In this document: piece by piece, positions 35,911 to 43,421 of the stretch | How the letters are laid out: every line of letters begins with the position of its first letter | Numbering within the stretch: position 1 is the first letter of the stretch | NCBI RefSeq assembly: GCF_001905505.1 | Contig: NZ_LIPG01000001.1 | Coordinates: 1,488,001 to 1,552,000, forward strand | Direction of reading: 5' to 3' | Origin: Streptomyces sp. CB02058 | GTDB taxonomy: Bacteria > Actinomycetota > Actinomycetes > Streptomycetales > Streptomycetaceae | Length of the DNA: 64,000 nt | The notes under the pieces: generated by a model | What the model saw: only the letters and a program-made list of their open reading frames with translations | Databases searched by the model: none | What the model was told of the DNA's origin: nothing | Translations under genes and position numbers: made by a program

Positions 35911-38310
35911 ATGGACACCGAAGGCACGTACGACGCACGCGGCACGGGCGCGGACCGGGTGCCGAGCCCGGCGGGGCCACCGCCCGCGGCGCCACCGCCT
36001 CCCACCCGTGCCCCGTACGCCCCGGGGCCCCGCCGCGCCCCCACGGCCGACGGCGGGCTGGAGGAATGGCTGCGCACCCCGCGCCCCGTGCGGGAACCGG
36101 GCGTGTGGCGGTTCGGGCACACGCCCCGCCCGCCCGAGAAGCCCGAGGGAGTGTCCGACCGCTCGCTGCTGGTCGGCGTGCTCATCTCCGTACTCAGCGG
36201 GTTGCTCCTGTGGTCCCTCTGGCGCAACGGCTACATCCCCTACCGGCTGGTCCCGCTGAAGCTGTTCACCCCCGGCGACTGGTGGTACGCCGGGACGTTC
36301 GGCGGGCCCCGCACGATCGAGGGGGCCGACGCCCTCACGGTCTACGAGGCCGTCCTCTTCGGGCTCCTCGTCTACGGCTGCGGGCGCCTCGGCAACTGGT
36401 CCGAGATCTTCCGGCGCCATGTCGCCGGCCGCGGCCAGCCCTTCCTCGGGCTCGCGACCGCCGCGGCGGGAGCTTTCGCCGAGCTCCTCGTCTGGAAGGA
36501 CGCGGTGCCGCTCGTGCGGCCCGTGCTGATCCTGGTCGCCTCGGTCGCCGGCGGTGAGATCTACCAGAGCCAGGCCGTGGTCAACGTGATCTACGCGCTG
36601 ATCGCCCTCGGCGTGCTCTGGCCCTTCGCACGCCTCGGTCACTGGCGCGAGCTGGCCGCCGCCCGGTTCGGGAAGGGCGCCGGCTCGCCCGGGAAGGGCA
36701 CCGGCTCCGCGCCCCCCGCACCGTCCGCGCCCCCGGACGCCCCCACCTTCGAGCAGTGGCCGGAACTGCGCGCCGCGGGGCTGACGGACGCCGCCGAGAC
36801 CCTCGCCGCCGAGGTCCGCCTCGGCCGGATGAACGACGTCGACGTGGCGCGCGTGCGCCACGCCTGGACAGTCGGCAGGGCGCACCCGGAACGCCTGGCC
36901 GCGCTCTCCGAGGCCGTGCTGCGCTCCGGCGGCGCCGCGGCCCTGCACCCCTCGGGCGCCCGGGACCTGGCGCGCCGCACCGCCCGGCACGACCTGCTCA
37001 CCGGCCAGGTCCGCATCGGCGGCTGCGCCGACGACCCGCACAACCCCTACGCGCGCCGGGGATCGGGCGTCGCCCTGGAACCCGCCCTGCTCGGCACCTC
37101 CCTGCTGGCGGTCGGCCCGCCGGGCGCGGGCAAGTCCGCCCGGCTGGTCCGGCCGGTCGTCGAGTCGCTCGCCCTCCAGGCGCTCGCCGGGCGCGCGGCC
37201 GTGCTCGCCGTGGGCGGCGCCGGGGGAGAGCTCGGACCGGACGACGCCTTCGACGTCGTGGTGCGGATCGGGGACCCCGCGTCCGTGCACGACTTCGACC
37301 TCTACGGCGGCACGACCGACCCCGACGAAGCGGCGGGAGTCCTCGCCGAGGGGCTCGTCGGTGACGTGACCCAGCTGGACAGCAGGCGCGCCGCCACCGT
37401 GCTCGCCCAGCTGCTCGGCCCCTACCGCGCCGTCCACGGCCACTTCCCCGGTGTGCCCGCGCTCCGGGAGCTCCTGGACGGCGACGAGGCCGCCGTCGAC
37501 GCCCTGCGGCAGGCCCTCGCCGCGGGCGGGCACCAGGCGATGCTGCGCGAGCTGGAGGCCCGCGCCAGGCAGAAGGGGGGCCCGGGTGACCCAGGGCCGG
37601 TGCTCGCCGACCGGATCGCCCTGCTGGACCGGCCCGCGTTCGCGCCGTTCTTCGCCACCGGCGACGAGGCCAGGCCCTTCTCGCTGCGCTCCCTCGAACA
37701 TCTCCCGCTCCGCGTCAGGATCGATCTCCCCGAGCGCGCGCACGCGGAGGCCTCACGGCTGCTCACCCGGCTCGTGCTCGCCCAGTTCACGGCGATCGCC
37801 GCCGCCCGCGCCGACCGGTCGCTGTTCGCCTGTCTCGTCCTGGACGACGCCACGCACACCGTCACCGCGGAGACCGTACGGGGCATCAGGAGGCTCAGGT
37901 CGGTCAACGCGGGAGCCGTCCTGGCCCTGCGGACCGTCGACGACGTCCCCGAAGGGCTGCACACCGCGCTGCTCGGCGCGGTGGGCTGCTGCATGGCCTT
38001 CAGCGGGGTCACCACCTGGGACGGCAAGCGCTTCGCCGAGGTCTGGGGCAAGGAGTGGGTGGAGACCCGCGAGGTCGCCCAGCACGCGGTCTTCGCGGAC
38101 CAGCCGTTCACCCGCGCCCTGCACGGCCTGCGCAAACTGGTCACCGGAAAGGCCGTGACCAGGGACGCCGTGACAGTGCGGCGGGTCGAGCGGGAGCGCT
38201 GGTCCGCCTCGGAACTGGCGTACCAGCTGCCCGCCGGGCACGCCGTCCTCTCGCTGACGACGGTCGAGGGCGAGCACGCGCCGCCCCTCCTGGTCGACCT
38301 GGGAGGCTGA
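35911..38310 (+). CDS. large membrane-anchored P-loop ATPase, VirD4/TraG-like
   Basis: 799 residues. A disordered Pro-rich N-terminus (1-75) is followed by about five hydrophobic segments (near 85-104, 143-158, 178-195, 200-216, 222-240), then a soluble region from ~260. Walker A is GPPGAGKS at 402-409 and the likely Walker B is LVLDDA with D645-D646. The C-terminal part (WGKEWVETREVAQHAVFADQ) has the look of TraG/TraD-type coupling ATPases. I cannot name a family. No relaxase, secretion or conjugation gene is nearby. Close to gabT and pucR in S. coelicolor as I recall, so it is probably core, not transferred. Confidence 0.8.
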   Translation: MDTEGTYDARGTGADRVPSPAGPPPAAPPPPTRAPYAPGPRRAPTADGGLEEWLRTPRPVREPGVWRFGHTPRPPEKPEGVSDRSLLVGVLISVLSGLLLWSLWRNGYIPYRLVPLKLFTPGDWWYAGTFGGPRTIEGADALTVYEAVLFGLLVYGCGRLGNWSEIFRRHVAGRGQPFLGLATAAAGAFAELLVWKDAVPLVRPVLILVASVAGGEIYQSQAVVNVIYALIALGVLWPFARLGHWRELAAARFGKGAGSPGKGTGSAPPAPSAPPDAPTFEQWPELRAAGLTDAAETLAAEVRLGRMNDVDVARVRHAWTVGRAHPERLAALSEAVLRSGGAAALHPSGARDLARRTARHDLLTGQVRIGGCADDPHNPYARRGSGVALEPALLGTSLLAVGPPGAGKSARLVRPVVESLALQALAGRAAVLAVGGAGGELGPDDAFDVVVRIGDPASVHDFDLYGGTTDPDEAAGVLAEGLVGDVTQLDSRRAATVLAQLLGPYRAVHGHFPGVPALRELLDGDEAAVDALRQALAAGGHQAMLRELEARARQKGGPGDPGPVLADRIALLDRPAFAPFFATGDEARPFSLRSLEHLPLRVRIDLPERAHAEASRLLTRLVLAQFTAIAAARADRSLFACLVLDDATHTVTAETVRGIRRLRSVNAGAVLALRTVDDVPEGLHTALLGAVGCCMAFSGVTTWDGKRFAEVWGKEWVETREVAQHAVFADQPFTRALHGLRKLVTGKAVTRDAVTVRRVERERWSASELAYQLPAGHAVLSLTTVEGEHAPPLLVDLGG

Positions 38311-38362
38311 GCGCGAGGTTACGGGGACCCTGCCGCCCTGGCAGAATTGGCCCTGGCCCTCT

Positions 38363-38522
38363 GTACGGGGCGGCGTAATCCGGCCATCCGTACGGGGCCG
38401 CGCACAGGGCCGTCCACGGAAGGACGGCAGAACCGAGCCGTCCGTACGGGCCGCGCAATCGGGCCGTTCGCACAGGGCGGCGCAACCGAGCCGTTCGTAC
38501 CGGGGCGGCGCAACCGACTTCC
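38363..38522. repeat. six imperfect tandem repeats of 26-28 nt before the PucR gene
   Basis: Units start near 38363, 38390, 38416, 38444, 38470 and 38497. The consensus is GTACGGGGCGGCGCAACCGGGCCGTCC with changes. The last unit ends 17 nt before the pucR start, so the array fills the whole leader or promoter region. Repeats are continuous without spacers. Confidence 0.75.
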
Positions 38523-38539
38523 AGAGGTCCGGCGGTCCC

Positions 38540-40117
38540 ATGCCCCTCACTCTCGCCTCGCTCCTCCAGCACTCGGCGCTCAAGCTCACCGTCAGGGCGG
38601 GCGCCGACCGGCTCGGCACGCCGGTGCGCTGGGCGCACGCCAGCGAGCTCGCCGACCCCGTCCCGTACATGAACGGCGGTGAGCTGCTCCTCGTCACGGC
38701 GACCAACCTCGACGCCCGGGACCACGGCACCATGCGCCGGTACGTGCAGCGGCTGGCCGGCGCGGGCGTGGCCGGGATCGGCTTCGGCGTGGGCGTCACC
38801 TACGAGGACATCCCGCCGGCACTCGTGGACGCGGCCGAGGAGGCGGGCCTGCCCCTGCTGGAGGTGCCGAGGCGCACCCCCTTCCTCGCGATCAGCAAGG
38901 CGGTGTCGGCGGCGATCGCCGCCGAACAGTACAGATCCGTCACGGCCGGATTCGAAGCCCAGCGGGAGCTGACCCGCGCGGCGGTCGCCGGGGACGGCCC
39001 CGCGGCGCTCCTCACCCGTCTCGCCGCGCACGTGGACGGCTGGGCCGCGCTCTACGACTCCTCGGGCGCCGTCGTCGCGGCGGCGCCCGAATGGGCGGCC
39101 CGCCGCGCCGCCCGGCTCACGCCCGACGTGGAGCGCCTGCGGGAGCGCCCGGCCCCGGCCAGCGCCGTCGTCGGTGACAGCGAGAGCGACGACCGGGTCG
39201 AGCTCCAGTCCCTGGGCACCGGACACCGCGCCCGCGGCGCGCTGGCCGTCGGCACCGGGGCGGCGCTCGGCACGGCCGAGCGGTACGCCGTGCACTCGGC
39301 GATCGCCCTGCTGACCCTGACCACGGCCCGCTCCCGCTCGCTCCAGGGTGCGGAGCAGCGCCTCGGCGCGGCCGTCCTGAGGATGCTGCTCGCGGGGGAG
39401 TCCGGTCACGCCAGGGCCGTCGCGGGGGACCTGTACGGGACCCTGCTGGACGCGCCCTTCCGGCTCCTGATCGCCGAGGCGTCCGCCCCGGGCGGGACGG
39501 AACCGCTGGCCGAGGCGATGGAGGCCGCGGCGTCCCGCTCCGGCGAGACGCTGCTGATGGTGCCCGAGGGGGAACGCCTCGTGGTCCTTGCCGCCGACGG
39601 CGGGGCGGCGGTCGCGGCCTGCGTGGCCCACGCCGCCCGGACCGAGGACGAACGCCCTCAGCGGGAGTCCGCGGCCGAGGACGGCGAGGTGGTCATCGGC
39701 CTGTCCGCGCCCTCCGGCCCCGTCGCCGTCTCCGCCGCGTACAAACAGGCCGAGCAGGCGCTCTCGGTGGCCCGCCGCAGGGGCCGCGTCATGGTCGAGC
39801 ACGAGGAGCTCGCCGCCGGCTCCGTCCTGCCGCTGCTGGCCGACGACGCCGTACGGGCGTTCGCCGACGGGATGCTCCGGCCCCTCCAGGAACACGACGC
39901 GAAGGGCCGGGGCGACCTCGTCGCCTCCCTGCGTGCCTGGCTCTCACGGCACGGCCAGTGGGACGCCGCCGCCGCCGACCTGGGCGTCCACCGCCACACC
40001 CTGCGCTACCGGATGCGCAGGGTCGAGGAGATCCTCGGCCGCTCGCTGGACGACCCGGACGTCCGGATGGAGCTCTGGCTCGCCCTGAAGGCGACGGCCG
40101 CCTCCTCGGGGACGTAG
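38540..40117 (+). CDS. PucR family transcriptional regulator
   Basis: 525 residues. N-terminal PucR-type ligand domain (MPLTLASLLQHSALKLTVRAG; ELLLVTATNL), a central GGDEF-like CdaR region, and a C-terminal HTH_30 domain (DLGVHRHTLRYRMRRVEEILG at about residues 476-496). Such proteins activate purine, GABA or amino acid catabolism in response to a ligand. It is flanked by tandem repeats and followed by the gabD-like gene on the same strand, which it may control together with gabT. Confidence 0.92.
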   Translation: MPLTLASLLQHSALKLTVRAGADRLGTPVRWAHASELADPVPYMNGGELLLVTATNLDARDHGTMRRYVQRLAGAGVAGIGFGVGVTYEDIPPALVDAAEEAGLPLLEVPRRTPFLAISKAVSAAIAAEQYRSVTAGFEAQRELTRAAVAGDGPAALLTRLAAHVDGWAALYDSSGAVVAAAPEWAARRAARLTPDVERLRERPAPASAVVGDSESDDRVELQSLGTGHRARGALAVGTGAALGTAERYAVHSAIALLTLTTARSRSLQGAEQRLGAAVLRMLLAGESGHARAVAGDLYGTLLDAPFRLLIAEASAPGGTEPLAEAMEAAASRSGETLLMVPEGERLVVLAADGGAAVAACVAHAARTEDERPQRESAAEDGEVVIGLSAPSGPVAVSAAYKQAEQALSVARRRGRVMVEHEELAAGSVLPLLADDAVRAFADGMLRPLQEHDAKGRGDLVASLRAWLSRHGQWDAAAADLGVHRHTLRYRMRRVEEILGRSLDDPDVRMELWLALKATAASSGT

Positions 40118-40129
40118 CAACCCCGACCA

Positions 40130-40269
40130 CTACGACGAACCGGCGCACCGGTCCCCCGGGCCCGCTACGACGAACCGGCGTACCGGCCCCCTGGACCCGC
40201 TGTGGCGAACCGGCGCACCGGACTCCCGGGCCCGCTACGCCAAACCGGCGCACCGGACTCCCGCTCCAC
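40130..40269. repeat. four tandem repeats of 35 nt between pucR and the gabD-like gene
   Basis: Units start at 40130, 40165, 40200 and 40235, each exactly 35 nt, with consensus CTACGACGAACCGGCGCACCGG followed by (A/C)CTCCCGGGCCCG. They differ at only a few positions. The array starts 12 nt after the pucR stop. No coding role is seen. Confidence 0.85.
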
Positions 40270-40378
40270 TCCACGGCGGACAAGCCTCATCCGCGCCGGG
40301 CCGCCCTACGGTGGGGCCGAAGGGTGCCGCGCGGCGCCCGGCGATCGTGTTCACCACCCCCGAAGGGCCGGTACCGCC

Positions 40379-41824
40379 ATGACTTCCACCCACGCCTTCT
40401 GGCTGGCCGGCCGCCAGGCCACCGGCGAGGACAGCTTCGACGTCACCAACCCGTACGACGGGCGACTCGTCGGCACGGTCGCCGTGCCGACCGACGCCCA
40501 GGTCGAGGAGGCCGTCGCCGCCGCGTACGCCGTGCGCGAGGAGTTCGCCGCGACCCCCGCGCACGTGCGGGTCGCCGCCCTCGACCACGTCGTACGCCGC
40601 CTCACCGAGCGCACCGAGGAGATCGCCCAGCTGATCTCCGCCGAGAACGGCAAGCCCATCAAGTGGGCCCGCGGCGAGGTCGGCCGCGCCGTCTCCGTCT
40701 TCCGCTTCGCCGCCGAGGAGGCCCGCCGCTTCAACGGCGGCGACGCCCAGCGGCTGGACACGGACGCCGGCGGCACTGGCCGCCTCGGACTGACGCGGCG
40801 CTTCCCGCGCGGGCCCGTTCTCGGTATCGCGCCCTTCAACTTCCCGCTCAACCTGAGCGCGCACAAGGTCGCCCCGGCCATCGCCGTCGGCGCCCCGATC
40901 ATCCTCAAGCCCGCCCCGGCCACCCCGATCTCGTCCCTGATCCTGGGCGAGCTGCTGGCCGAGACGGACCTCCCGGCGGGCTCCTGGTCGGTGCTGACCG
41001 TCCCCAACGACAAGATGCCCGCGCTGGTCCAGGACGAGCGGCTGCCGGTCATCTCCTTCACCGGGTCCGGGCCGGTCGGCTACTCGATCATGGAGTCGGT
41101 GCCGCGCAAGCACTGCACCCTGGAGCTCGGCGGCAACGGCGCGGCCGTCGTCCTCGGCGACTACTCCTCCGACGAGGACCTGGACTGGGCCGCGACCCGC
41201 ATCGCGACCTTCTCCAACTACCAGGGCGGCCAGTCCTGCATCTCGGTGCAGCGCGTCATCGCGGACGCCTCGGTGTACGACCGGCTCGTCCCGAAGATCG
41301 TCGCGGCCGTCGAGGCCCTGGTGACCGGCGACCCCTCCGACGCGGCCACCGACGTCGGCCCCCTGGTCAGCGAGGACGCCGCCCGCCGGGTCGAGTCCTG
41401 GGTCGACGAGGCCGTCACCGCCGGGGCCACGCTGCTGACCGGCGGCAAGCGCGACGGGGCCACCTACGCCCCGACGGTCCTCACCGACCTCCCGGACACC
41501 ACGACGCTCGCCTGCGAGGAGATCTTCGGCCCGGTCCTGTACGTGCAGCGGACCGACGGCGAGGCCGAGGCCTTCGCCGCCGTCAACTCCTCCAAGTACG
41601 GCCTCCAGGCCGGTGTCTTCACCCACGACCTGCAGACCGCCTTCCGCGCCCACCGCGCCCTGGAGGTGGGCGGCGTGATCATCGGCGACGTGCCCTCCTA
41701 CCGCGCCGACCAGATGCCGTACGGCGGCGCCAAGCAGTCCGGAGTGGGCCGCGAGGGCGTCCGTTACGCCATGGACGACTACACCTACGAGCGGGTCCTC
41801 GTCCTCACCGGCCTGGCCCTGTAG
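40379..41824 (+). CDS. succinate-semialdehyde dehydrogenase-type aldehyde dehydrogenase
   Basis: 481 residues of the ALDH superfamily. Catalytic C287 in GGQSCISVQR, E249 in TLELGGNGA, APFNFPLNLSAHKVAP in the NAD domain. These motifs resemble the lactaldehyde/succinate-semialdehyde branch more than the betaine-aldehyde branch of the other two ALDHs here. Position next to pucR and near gabT suggests a GabD role (succinic semialdehyde to succinate). I recall the S. coelicolor counterpart (SCO5679) being proposed as GabD. ATG 40379 is chosen; the frame is open further upstream into the repeats. Confidence 0.85.
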   Translation: MTSTHAFWLAGRQATGEDSFDVTNPYDGRLVGTVAVPTDAQVEEAVAAAYAVREEFAATPAHVRVAALDHVVRRLTERTEEIAQLISAENGKPIKWARGEVGRAVSVFRFAAEEARRFNGGDAQRLDTDAGGTGRLGLTRRFPRGPVLGIAPFNFPLNLSAHKVAPAIAVGAPIILKPAPATPISSLILGELLAETDLPAGSWSVLTVPNDKMPALVQDERLPVISFTGSGPVGYSIMESVPRKHCTLELGGNGAAVVLGDYSSDEDLDWAATRIATFSNYQGGQSCISVQRVIADASVYDRLVPKIVAAVEALVTGDPSDAATDVGPLVSEDAARRVESWVDEAVTAGATLLTGGKRDGATYAPTVLTDLPDTTTLACEEIFGPVLYVQRTDGEAEAFAAVNSSKYGLQAGVFTHDLQTAFRAHRALEVGGVIIGDVPSYRADQMPYGGAKQSGVGREGVRYAMDDYTYERVLVLTGLAL

Positions 41825-41839
41825 CGGACAGCACGCGAA

Positions 41840-41880
41840 GAACCGGCCGGAGCCCGCTGTGCGGGGGCTCCGGCCGGTTC
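41840..41880 (+). terminator. terminator after the gabD-like gene
   Basis: A perfect 16-bp stem (41840-41855 with 41865-41880) around a 9-nt loop, 16 nt past the stop. Confidence 0.85.
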
Positions 41881-42014
41881 CGTTCCTTCCCGCACCGGCC
41901 CTGCGCCCGAAGGCCCTCCCGCGAATCGTTCCTGCGGTGAACGTCCACGTCCGTGCGGGTGAGGAGCGCCGGTGCGATGCCCGTACGGGACCGCGAGGCC
42001 GGTAGAACGCGGAG

Positions 42015-42701
42015 GTGATCAAGAAACTTCCGCGCCGCTGCGCGCTCGCCCTCGCCCTGGTCCCGCTCGCCGCCGGCACTCCGTCGCAGGCCGCCCCCGC
42101 CCCCCAGGGCCCGCGGCCCGCCGTCGTGACCACGCTCGCCGACGCCGTCGGGCTGGTGAAGGTCGTGGGCGAGAACCGCACCGGCTACACGCCGTCCGCC
42201 TTCGAGCACTGGACGTCGGGCGAGTTTCCTTCCGACGGCTGCGACACCCGCAACGAGGTGCTGCTCGCCGAGGCGGTCGACGCCCCCGTCGTGGGGGCCG
42301 GGTGCACGCTGACCGGCGGGACGTGGGTGTCGTACTACGACGGCCAGAGGGTGACCGGCTCCGGATCTCTGGACGTGGCCCACACGGTGCCCCTCGCCGA
42401 GTCCTGGGGCTCCGGCGCGTCCGCGTGGACCGCCGCCCGGCGCGCGGCCTACGCGAACGACCAGGGGGCGGCCGCGTCGCTGTCGGCGGTGACGGCTCGC
42501 ACGAACCTGCAGAGGGCCGACCGGGGCCCGGCCGACTGGCTCCCGCCGGTGCCGGAGGCGCACTGCCGCTACGTCGGCGAGTGGGTGGCGACGAAGCTCC
42601 GCTGGCAGCTCACCGCCGACGACACGGAGATGGAGGCCCTGAAGGTGCTCGCCGAAGGTCCCTGCGAGGACACCGTCGTCCAGTACACGACGGCTCCGTA
42701 G
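42015..42701 (+). CDS. secreted HNH/DUF1524-like nuclease, possibly impaired
   Basis: 228 residues with an N-terminal signal peptide (hydrophobic 8-26, cleavage near SQA-AP). The C-terminal region has the HNH-fold pattern of secreted Streptomyces DUF1524 proteins: DVAHTVPLAESW (D120, H123) and TNLQRADRGPADWLPP, with Cys pairs. The Asp normally preceding the His (D-H) is Ala122, and other positions of the usual NRSKGDK stretch differ. GTG 42015 is the only start after an in-frame TAG; GGAGG abuts it with no spacing. TAGAAC lies just upstream, so the mRNA may be nearly leaderless. Confidence 0.7.
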   Translation: MIKKLPRRCALALALVPLAAGTPSQAAPAPQGPRPAVVTTLADAVGLVKVVGENRTGYTPSAFEHWTSGEFPSDGCDTRNEVLLAEAVDAPVVGAGCTLTGGTWVSYYDGQRVTGSGSLDVAHTVPLAESWGSGASAWTAARRAAYANDQGAAASLSAVTARTNLQRADRGPADWLPPVPEAHCRYVGEWVATKLRWQLTADDTEMEALKVLAEGPCEDTVVQYTTAP

Positions 42702-42898
42702 CCGACCGCCCGGGCATGTGCCCGTGTGCGAGTCGCCGGCGGGCGGGGAGGGCGCGCCCGCGTACGCCGGACCGGGAGGCCACGTGTGCGCGGCGATCCT
42801 GCCCCCGACGGATGATCTTGCGTGACCTGAGGCCCGTTCAGCTGTTGAGGCGAGGGAGCGGGTGGACACATCCGATGAGAAGAAGACGAGGTCACAGC

Positions 42899-43123
42899 GT
42901 GAAGTCATACCGGACGCCGTCACTGCTCCGAGGCTCCGCCGCGTGCGGTGCCGCGCTGACGGCCCTCGGGCTGTCCGTCGGAGCGGCCCACGCCGACGAG
43001 ACGCACACCCATTCGCACAACGCGCCCCGGGTGGGTCTCATCCAGACCGGCCAGATCGACGATCCGCTGGAGGACGTGCTGGAGCACGCGGCCGTCCTCG
43101 GCACCACGTACGTCTTCGACTGA
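42899..43123 (+). CDS. small secreted His-rich protein, 74 aa
   Basis: GTG 42899 (VKSYRTPSLLRG) begins a clear signal peptide ending AHA; a 36-residue mature peptide follows, with DETHTHSHNAPRVGLIQTG and an acidic C-terminus ending GTTYVFD. The HTHSH cluster could bind metal. An in-frame ATG at 42875 would add eight basic residues. Function unknown. Similar short peptides occur in other streptomycetes as far as I recall, which supports it as a real gene. Confidence 0.6.
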   Translation: MKSYRTPSLLRGSAACGAALTALGLSVGAAHADETHTHSHNAPRVGLIQTGQIDDPLEDVLEHAAVLGTTYVFD

Positions 43124-43421
43124 GGGCCGGTCGAGGGCGGGCGCCCACGTCCACCGGTGCGGACGGGCGCCGCGCCGGCGGACCGGCTCCGGAGGACGGC
43201 GGGCACCCGCGACGAGGTCGCCCGACCGGCGCAGCGGTGGCTCTGCGCCCCGGCGGGGGACCGGCGGGGCCACCCCCGGGGCTCCCTCCGCTTCCGCACC
43301 GTCCAGGAGCTGCCGCAGAGGTGGTGGGGGTTGCGCGGATCGGGTAGATACGGACAAGTGACACCGATCGGCACGCGTACGGCCCGACCCATATCCCGAC
43401 TCGCGGCGAGGTGAGCTCCTC
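43124..43421. other. 298-nt intergenic region, no gene seen
   Basis: Short open frames on both strands exist but lack plausible starts, ribosome sites or coherent protein pattern. I see no hairpin strong enough to call a terminator. It probably holds the promoter of the acyl-CoA dehydrogenase gene. Confidence 0.5.

Noticed and set aside
38363..40269. CRISPR-like arrays around pucR
   Set aside because: The repeats are contiguous, without unique spacers, and no cas genes are present. They are plain tandem repeats.
43157..43414. 85-residue open frame in the gap before the acyl-CoA dehydrogenase
   Set aside because: No ribosome site and no plausible protein pattern; Arg-rich composition typical of non-coding high-GC DNA.
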